Source of the DNA: Vermamoeba vermiformis | Lineage: Eukaryota > Tubulinea > Echinamoebida | NCBI GenBank assembly: GCA_045837725.1 | Contig: JBEWZL010000227.1 | Location: 248,001 to 312,000 of the forward strand | Direction of reading: 5' to 3' | Length of the DNA stretch: 64,000 bases | Notes under the pieces: model-generated | What the model was told of the DNA's origin: nothing | Database searches by the model: none | What the model saw: only the letters and a program-made list of their open reading frames with translations | Program-made: the position numbers and the translations under genes | In this document: piece by piece, positions 56,359-64,000 of the stretch | Layout: the number at the start of each line of letters is the position of its first letter | Position numbering within the stretch: position 1 is the stretch's first letter

Positions 56359-57167
56359 TGAATAAATAATAATAAATATTGAAAATCAGATCTGAGATGT
56401 GACCTTAGGTTGTTATTACAACAAAACAATAAATACGAATGAACCAAAACAAGCTTTTTATCCCTGGTCCGTCACACGTGTACACCTAATTTCCGCGTGC
56501 GCAAAGGAACTTGCCCGAAGTTTGTAATTTTCCATTAGAAATTCCGCTCTAAAATTGTTGCAAAAATATACTTTCTATTTTTAGTCCTGGCGCATGTGCT
56601 GGATCTCGCGATAATTTTGTTGTGTTTGTCGCATCGCGCAATCAGCATTTCTGTTCATTTCGATAACCATCGGTCGAACTTTAATCTGGCGCCACATCCG
56701 CTCTAGTACTAAGCTAGGAATTAAGATGGATCAAAAATGCAGCTAGATCGGCGATTAGTACTAAATCTTACTCTATAATGACTTTAAAACGAGCTCTATT
56801 CTCGCGCGAGATGTTTCCATGCCCATTAATTCTTTCAAAAATAGCTTGAAAACGCCGTTTAAAGCAAAAGCGATTAAAATCCGTCAAACACATCAGTCAA
56901 AACGAGTCTCAAAATTTCTTTACTATATTAGTTAAACTAAGACTGAATTTGCAACACGCGCCGCAAACGAAATTATTTGAACCGCTTCAGATCAGCGAGA
57001 TGAAAACTCAAATGCAAACTCGAAACTAATCGTGTTAACTGATCGGCCGATTTCCGCCGATATTTGAGGGTGTAATAGTACGTAACAGTTTTGTTTGAAG
57101 CAAATTTAACAATTTTCTATGTACATCCGCGAGCCGAAAAAAAAAAGCAATTTTGAATTACCGTTCG
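56359..57167. other. Intergenic gap upstream of the RWP-RK gene
   Basis: 809 bp without coding signal. Contains the ACACGTGT core near 56474 close to the RWP-RK start. Nothing else recognised. Confidence 0.4.
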
Positions 57168-57940
57168 TTATTGCTGGTTCTTTGCGACTACTTTCTTTTT
57201 CTTATCACCGCCCCATAGACCAGTATCTTCTGTAACCTTATTGGGTCTAGCGTGCCTACAAACAAAAATAAAATTAATGGCGGATCTTAATCCGACCGAC
57301 TTTCCGAAAGCTGCTTAAATTAGCTCGAAATTTGAATAAAAGATTATCGGCAGTGACAAAAATTGAATATGACGTGCAATAGACATGGCATTGAAGTATT
57401 TACGCCTTTGTTTTTTTGAATTCTTTTACCTCACTTGTGGTGGAACCAACGATCTGGCCACACCACCTTTAGAACTAGCTTGATTGGTCGTTTGCTTAGT
57501 CTCTAGTGGCGCATCAAACATCGAAGGTAATGTTAATTTCGGCTTTTTTGACGGAGGTTCTGGTTCAACATCCAAAGACTCGGTTTTCTCATCTGACCAT
57601 TAAATATGATCAATAATTGAAGAAAATGCTAATTATAGACTAAAATAATATATTATTCACTATGTTATCGGAATTGAGTTTAAAGTTGCTCTATTAAGCC
57701 AAATTAAATTTTGGTATTTTAGCTATTTATCAATATCGCGTTTAAATAACTATTATTCTTAATAAATGCTGTTAAATAATACTATATTGCACTAAATAAT
57801 ATTATTATAAATATTATACCTCTTGGACGTTTTTTATCGGGACTGGTTTGATTATCTTGCTCCATCTCGTCCTCTTTTACTTCTTCTTTCGAATTTTCAT
57901 CGTCCGAGCCTGATCCATAATCACCACTCACTAGACTCAT
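57168..57940 (-). CDS. Small acidic/basic nuclear-type protein
   Basis: Three exons join in frame to about 120 residues: MSLVSGDYGSGSDDENSKEE, then lysine/arginine clusters (DKKRPR, PSKKPKL) that look like nuclear localisation signals, and a short conserved-looking C-terminus (RPNKVTEDTGLWGGDKKKK). The MSLV...SDDE start recalls the PRCC-type nuclear proteins of splicing complexes, but the C-terminus does not match, so no name is given. No folded domain apparent. Confidence 0.6.
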
Positions 57941-58066
57941 TATAACAAATATATTTTAACTGGTTCTGTGGTCGTTAAAGCTCGCTAACGAAAAATTTGC
58001 TCGATTATCATTTTACGTACAATACACGTCCACATTTAATTATAAATAGCAGAAAATAGAAGAATA

Positions 58067-59956
58067 ATGAATAATGTAATAAAATTAATCACATTTGATG
58101 CTACTGGAACATTAATAAGGCCAAGAGGTGGATCCGTTGGTGCAATCTACGTAAGCCATCGATTCTAAACACTCTAATAATTATCTTAATGCGAAATATC
58201 ATGAATCTATATGCATTATAATATATTGATACTATTGCGCATCGTACTCGATTTTTTGGATAAAAAAATTTGATTTTTCTGTTTGATCTCGACAAAATTC
58301 ATTTTAGTAATTTATCGTTCTAGAAAGGCCCAAGCAGCTCGGAAGTTTGGAATTAGCATTAAAGACGATCAAGTAGGCGAACTAGACAAAGGCTTCTTCA
58401 AATCATGGAAGCAGATGACCACCTCAGAACCGAACTTCGGATACCCTGCGAAAAGGTGAGCGCACAAAATTTAAACTGTCAAGCGTCGATTCAAAGTATA
58501 TCCGAACTTTATTCCAGTAAATTGCTCCTCTGCACAATGAAATTTACGTTTAAAGCGTCGGATGCACTCCGCGAAAAGGCACGCGTTTAAATTGCACGTG
58601 TTCTTGCTATTGCAATACAATTTTTTTAGCCCTTTATGACTTGTCCCGAGTTCATAACTATTCATATATTGATAAGCTTTCGTAGTTCCAAAGACTGGTG
58701 GCGATCCATCGTTTTCAGTACGTTCAACCACGCAAGGATCAATTTGCAGCCTAATGAAGGTAATGACCTACGACCATAATGTGGCATATTACGAGAGCTC
58801 ATATAGTCGCTTCAAAGTGACGTTCTCGGTTTTCTAGAAATTACAACTATGTTCGTACACACGGGCTTGGATCCAGTCCCGTATACGTAATTATGATTCA
58901 ATTGGCACTTTGCTCATTTGTAGTATACCTTAGGTCAAGTTATCTTCGAGCATTTGTTCGAGGAGTTCAAGCAGGCTAAGAACTGGGACGTGTTTGAAGA
59001 GGTACATCCGCTCCTCAGAAAACTCAAGCAAGAATCCCCGAGAATTAAGCTCGGCGTTGTTTCGAATTTTGACGAGAGATTGGTGAGTCCAATATCTATA
59101 TTTTGTTCTAGTACTCGCACAAGTTCTAGCGTAAATTTACTCAACTCCAACTGTTTTTTTTCCTAAAAAGTCTTTAACCACTTTTTGACGTCTAATCATG
59201 TTAATTACATAGCACGATATCATGAGAAACACTAAACTGGACAATTATTTTGATTTCATATTGGCCTCGCGAGATCTGGGGATCGAGAAGCCGGATCCAA
59301 GAATTTTTCACCGGGCCCTTGAACTTGCCACTGTGGGTCATACACAAACTAGAATACTGCCACAAGAAGCAATGCATATTGGTGATCATATTACGAAAGA
59401 CTACGAGGCTGCTAAGGTAAGGCATCGGATCGATTAAATTACGACGAGAATTGCAAAAAATAATCGCAAAGTTATGGTATACGCTAACTAAATGCGGAAA
59501 CACGGAAATTTAAACTTGAAAAGGCACGAAAGTTTTATTTGGCGGTTTTCTGGGTGTTAGCAGGTGAAATTTCCTTTGGATTTTGCACCACAGAATCATG
59601 TGACTTATTACGGCAATCTAATTGTGTTGATTTTTCTGTTAATTTGCCATAAGATACGCCGTGAACCATCTTTGCGTATTACAAATTGAATTGAAATTGT
59701 GGCGGTATACTCTATGCGAATCATGATCGCTTTTTGGACTGCTTTAACAAATAGATCCACATCCGCGTGCAAATTCGATTGAATAGCGATAAATTGTTCC
59801 TATCTTTAGTACTTTAATGCTAACATGCATTTACAGAGTATAGGTATGCGGTCGATACTATTGGTAAGACAAGAACCGGCCCTGGATCCAACGAACCTTG
59901 CCCAAGACAAAAAGTCGAATCTGAATTTTATACTGGATCTACTACGCAATAAATAA
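58067..59956 (+). CDS. HAD-superfamily hydrolase (HDHD3-like)
   Basis: About six exons. Motif I is ITFDATGTLIRPR near residue 10, with the nucleophile Asp but Thr in place of the second Asp. Spliced exon 2 gives GAIYAQAARKFGIS, the usual cap entry. Motif II is KLGVVSNFDERL, with the Ser of SNF. Motif III/IV are GIEKPDPRIFHRAL and MHIGDHITKDYEAAK. The end is DLLRNK at 59956. The set of motifs and the DPRIF stretch fit the HDHD3/haloacid dehalogenase-like phosphatase group. Without the second acid, phosphatase activity may be weak or different. Cytosolic, no targeting signal. Confidence 0.85.
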
Positions 59957-60728
59957 TCATTCGGTACGAGTCGTCTCGTGCAATTTAGCGCGTAAGTTTT
60001 CTTGCATTATTTTCGTGCACACAAAAGACGTTTCGTGTGTCAAATATCAAAACAAATAAAATCTTTCGCTCGATCTCCTGTCAGTGATTCACTGGCAATT
60101 TTTCTCGTGTTTTACACTGCCAATTGAATCGAATGATTCGACCTAGCGCTACTTTACTCTAACTACTTTCTCAAGCGCATCCGTATTGCCACTATCGAAC
60201 CGTTTGGCGCGCCGTGTCCCGCGTAAGAATTGTACAATGCGCGGCGGATGTCCGCTATTGAACTTAACAGAATCTCCGTTCAATTTAGCGTGCTAATCGT
60301 CGTTTAAAGCGATTGTTTGAGCGTTTGAGGTAGGTAATTAAAGCTCCGTTACAAATCCGTTGAGGATTTCAGAAATGTCTTTTTGAAGCCTAAGCGGCTC
60401 CAAGTATATACATAACAACTATGTATAGTCGATACGAAGTGCGATTGCGACTAGGAGCGTTCCAAACTGAGATCCACTCCGCGACATGTCGGTTCGCTGG
60501 ATGTCGTTTTAAGGACCTCGAAACTTCTTTAGATAATACGGTTAGTTCTATATGAAGACCAAACGTTTATTTTACAATAGATTCGTCCAGTTGTTAATTT
60601 TTGGCGTTGATTGGACCTCTTTGGATCGAGTTTGTCTTCAAACGTGATTTGTACATTCGTTGTGTATCTATCTGACACTATTACTTATATTATAGATACT
60701 ACTTTACATCAAAATCGTATTTCTGCTT
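59957..60728. other. Intergenic gap between two convergent genes
   Basis: 772 bp, somewhat more GC-rich around 60180-60310 (GGCGCGCCG). No coding frame or known RNA structure recognised. Confidence 0.4.
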
Positions 60729-61485
60729 TTAATTTCGGTTGATTTGGCTGCGATCTGGTCCAACATTTGAATCTGACCTACTTATAGGCTTAGATGCGCC
60801 ATTTTCGATACAAGCACCTAAAAAATCGTTATTAATATATCTTCTATGATGGTTTGAGTCCAAAATAGAATTTCAAGGCGGATGTCCTATTCGCCAAACT
60901 TACTCATCCAGCTTTCGCGTTCTTGAGAATTTTCTGCAATTATATAATATGTTCTGCTTGGTGTAGCTACAGTGAATTCATAAGGATGATTCAAGTCCGA
61001 ATAAGCGCACCTACAAATTGGAAAATAATGAGAAGATTAAAATAATTAAATTTCAGGCTGTTATTTTTAATTTGACCGTTACGAAACAATAAATATGATT
61101 AATTAAAGGCATATAGACTAATATACAATTTTTTTGGTGGTTTTTAGTTTGAAAAAACGTACCGACATCCAGCTAAAGAAATAGCACCAAGTTCTTTGCC
61201 ATTAGGCCCGTCAAAATAAGACATACGACCATTCTGTACTATAAAATAACGCTTTTTCCAGTTTTTTACAATTGCTCCTTGTTTAGTAAGCCAGCCGTGT
61301 TTTGAAACTTCGGCCTACAAGTCAATCTCGTGAGATCAGTTGAAAAACTCGCGCGATATTATTATTAATGTAATTAAATAGCTCTATTACTTATATTTAT
61401 GCTATTCAATGAGATATTACAGCGATTTTACCTTTTGTAAGGGCTCCAATAATGCATTTACAGTATTTAAATCGTTCTTGCTCAT
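60729..61485 (-). CDS. Small PH-domain protein
   Basis: Four exons splice to about 145 residues. After a short helix (MSKNDLNTVNALLEPLQK) the body is one pleckstrin-homology domain: HGWLTKQGAIVKNWKKRYFIVQ in the first strands with the basic K/R pattern used for phosphoinositides, MSYFDGPNGKELGAISLAGC, then YEFTVATPSRTYYIIAENSQERESWM with the invariant Trp of the C-terminal helix. The last exon is a short Ser-rich tail ending SQINRN. It probably binds membrane lipids as an adaptor. No catalytic domain attached. Confidence 0.85.
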
Positions 61486-62070
61486 TCTATAATTAAATTT
61501 TATGTTAGCTGGATAAATAAATATTATTCGACGAATATGAATGGTTTAATAAATTAATTAATTGGAATTGATGTGCCACATCCGCCACAAAATTATTCAC
61601 ACGTAATTTCAAAGAAATAGCACGACCTATAGGCCATTTTATATTGCTATAATATTTCGTTAATAAAATTGCCATTATTTGTAATATAGTTAACGGTCTA
61701 CAGCAGATCTGGATGTAAAAAAATATCTTGGACAATTAAATTACGCACCGTTAGAGCCCAATACGCCCACCAATATTTTTCAATAAATATAATACAAGTA
61801 GTGGTTCATATAATAGAAATTATAGGACGAAATGAATCGACGGGACCGACAATTTTGTGCATGCACATTTTCGGGACTGGTCGCCAATGAGTTCTTTTTT
61901 TGCAACTATTGTTTAAATTACCACTACTAGATGTAAAAAACCTTAGTGTATTCTAAACGTTGTGTTTGCATTTGAACCTGACCCGCATCTGAGATCGAGG
62001 TTGGAAATTTGACGCGTTAAAAAATAGATCAGCAGTAAAAGAACTTAATTTGGATAAATTTGAATATAAT
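61486..62070. other. Divergent intergenic region
   Basis: 585 bp between the PH-domain and archaemetzincin starts, very AT-rich. An open stretch at 61505-61735 has no similarity and is probably not coding. Confidence 0.4.
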
Positions 62071-64000
62071 ATGGAGAAGAACGACGATAGAGTTATTAAC
62101 AACGAGGAGTAAGTGTTAGACAATCTATTTTCGATAAATTTCTCACTTTATTTATTCTTAATTCATATTAATCTTTTAATCGTTATTAGTAATCAATTTT
62201 ATATGCATTTAATGCTATTCAAATAGCAATATTATATTACGGATTTATTTTATTATTTTAAATACGCACCTCAAACAAATAATGCGATGTGACGTCACAT
62301 CGAGGCTTACATAATGATTTCAGCAATCTACTATTATAATAATGTGCTATTTCAGGTTCGAGAACGATGCCGCTACAACAGCAGCAGATCTGATTCTAGA
62401 TGTTGAAAACAAAATAACCGATGCCATGAGCCCAAGTGAGGCAGTCAAATGCAACGACGATAATAATGAAATTCATATATCAAACAACAATAATACCATG
62501 GACGCAGCTGCTCAAAGTTCAAGCAATAATCTGCAACAAGCGAAACTTTCTAAAAAAGGAAACTCCGTTACCTTTCATACAGAACAACAGAGACAACGCG
62601 CGATAGGCCTTAATAGCGCCTCTAAAGAGGATAAGAAGTATTTACAATTAAATGACGCGTTTTTCCCGCCAATGAAAGTTGAAAAAGGCAGTTGGCTGTC
62701 CGAGAATAAAGAAAATGCGCAGCCCTTCTCAATTTACAAGAAAAAGAATGCCATATTGCCGTAAGTATATTAATATACATAGTATATTCGCTAGAAGTAT
62801 TGATGTTCCGCTTTTAAGTCTAATTTGGCGTTTTCGCTTGATCAGATCAAACTTTTGAAATTTTGAAACTTTTAAAGCGACAACATCCCTTATTAGTATA
62901 TAATATTATGAACGACACTATCTAAATGAATTGCACGTCATTCACATATTTAAAACAAATGCAAATTAGTTTTCTTTCGAATGTCCGTTCACGAACTGAT
63001 TTCCTTTTATAGCAAACCGACGAAAAACGTTATCTACGTGATACCCCTGGGAGACTTCCCAGAAGGTCTATCGCCAGATTTGTCAATCGTGCAACACTTC
63101 ACGGCCAGTTACTTTTACCCCGTTACAGTCGTGTTTTTGACACCTGTCAAAGAAATCGAGCGTACAGACCTCCATATGACAGTTGAGATTGAAGATGTCA
63201 AAAACAGGCTTGTAAAGCGACGCTACAAGCTGGCGATTGAGCTCCGAAATGGCAAAGTCATGTTTTTGACAGGTGACATCAAAGACATGTTGTTGAAAGA
63301 GAAATATTACTTGACCAATCGTAAGTACACCAATGACATCCACGTGATTTGTCGTGTCCGGACAGTAACGTATACGATGGCACGTGTCAAACGGCGTGTT
63401 CGAAAATCATTTCACTGAAATTCATTGCCACGCGACACGTAGCGCAGTTTTCATTCAATGACACGTTAAATTAACTTTGACATTTCTAAGTGTCATTTCG
63501 CGACGTTCTTCGTAATGACACGTGTCAACTCATGTTATCGATGCATTTCCCACCGAACTAACCGAGTAAATTTCACTTAGCATTCTGCGTCACGGCGATT
63601 ACTTTATGCGGCCTATTCACGAACTCTAAGGAATCCAAGTACCGCTATTTGTTAGGTAAATTATTCGACATCCGGCAAACGGATCAAATCCACAAAAAAA
63701 AACTAGCAGATCTAACTAAAAGTTCCTTATATGATTAGGTGAAGCATCAATAGGCCGTGGAGTAGGCGTGTTTCGCTGCGCTGGTTACAACAATCCTGAC
63801 GCCGTAAATTACCGCGACAAGTTGCTTCGACGTGCGTGTCAAGTACTTGCGCACGAGATTGGACACTTGTTTGGCCTCGAACACTGCACGTACCACGAGT
63901 GCGGCATGAACGGTGCCGTTGATATTCAAGAGAACGATCAGCTGCCGATTCATTTGTGTCCTGTGTGCCTCCACAAGCTCACATATGCGACTGGTTGCAG
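62071..64000 (+). CDS. Archaemetzincin-type zinc metalloprotease (partial at 3' edge)
   Basis: Exon 1 (MEKNDDRVINNEE) and exon 2 (about 62357-62761) give a roughly 150-residue Asn/Gln/Lys-rich extension without a known domain. Exon 3 (about 63019-63320) starts the protease fold (NVIYVIPLGDFPEGL), exon 4 (63581-63655) gives PFCVTAITLCGLF, and exon 5 from 63739 gives GEASIGRGVGVFRCAGY and then the active site. That is HEIGHLFGLEHC, the long zinc motif HExxHxxGxxHC, followed by CGMNGAVD and CPVCLHK, the structural four-cysteine zinc site of archaemetzincins. The sequence runs to the right edge near the expected end. The intron at 63321-63580 contains TGACACGTGTCA. The natural substrate of the family is unclear. 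Confidence 0.88.
63516..63527. promoter_or_regulatory. TGACACGTGTCA palindrome, copy 12 (intronic)
   Basis: Perfect palindrome in the 260-nt intron of the archaemetzincin gene. The same intron has a half copy (GGCACGTGTCAAA, about 63379) and a TGACACGTTAA variant near 63459. Confidence 0.75.

Noticed and set aside
63321-63418. Read-through of archaemetzincin exon 3 to a stop at 63418
   Set aside because: A GTAAGT donor at 63321 joins in frame to the exon at 63581 that supplies the expected family strand, so this part is intron.

Overview
The window comes from the nuclear genome of an intron-rich protist. Most genes are split by many short introns (commonly 40-250 nt) with GTAAGT/GTACGT donors, and genes are tightly packed on both strands. 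The gene content fits a free-living amoeba-like eukaryote, with Amoebozoa as the best guess (inference): a class C GPCR with a periplasmic-binding-protein-like ectodomain, F-box/LRR and F-box/ankyrin families, an RWP-RK factor, Rab and BTB/kelch/SPRY proteins, and GPI-type surface proteins. No bacterial-style operon or recognisable transposon was seen. Gene models were spliced by eye from frame continuity and GT-AG junctions, so outer ends are less certain than cores.

Layout. 0-9 kb: a minus-strand segmental duplication of a two-gene unit (cysteine-rich GPI-type surface protein plus F-box/LRR protein), with the tail of another surface protein at the left edge. 9-16.4 kb: a small F-box protein and a long ankyrin protein whose N-terminus resembles a Pol-beta-type nucleotidyltransferase. 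16.6-20.8 kb: a divergent carotenoid pair, in which a lycopene cyclase is fused to a phytoene desaturase and faces a separate phytoene synthase. 21-26 kb: a Rab GTPase with an acylation-type N-terminus, and a seven-helix membrane protein with a PA-like ectodomain. 26-33 kb: a damaged LRR gene and three tandem kelch/EGF surface genes in graded decay. 34-47 kb: two F-box/ankyrin paralogues, an ARM/TPR-like protein, a class C GPCR and an intronless secreted beta-helix/hydrolase fusion. 47-54 kb: an ankyrin-kelch-SPRY-kelch-BTB-BTB protein with an intron that hosts two tRNA genes and a truncated-tRNA tandem repeat. 55-64 kb: an RWP-RK factor, a small nuclear-type protein, a HAD hydrolase, a PH-domain protein and an archaemetzincin that runs off the right edge.

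The strongest unexplained signal is a 12-bp perfect palindrome, TGACACGTGTCA. It occurs 12 times in 64 kb (about 0.004 expected in random sequence) and 10 of the 12 copies lie inside introns of unrelated genes, often just after the 5' splice site. The strongest enzymatic novelty is the lycopene cyclase-phytoene desaturase fusion. In fungi the cyclase is instead fused to the phytoene synthase.
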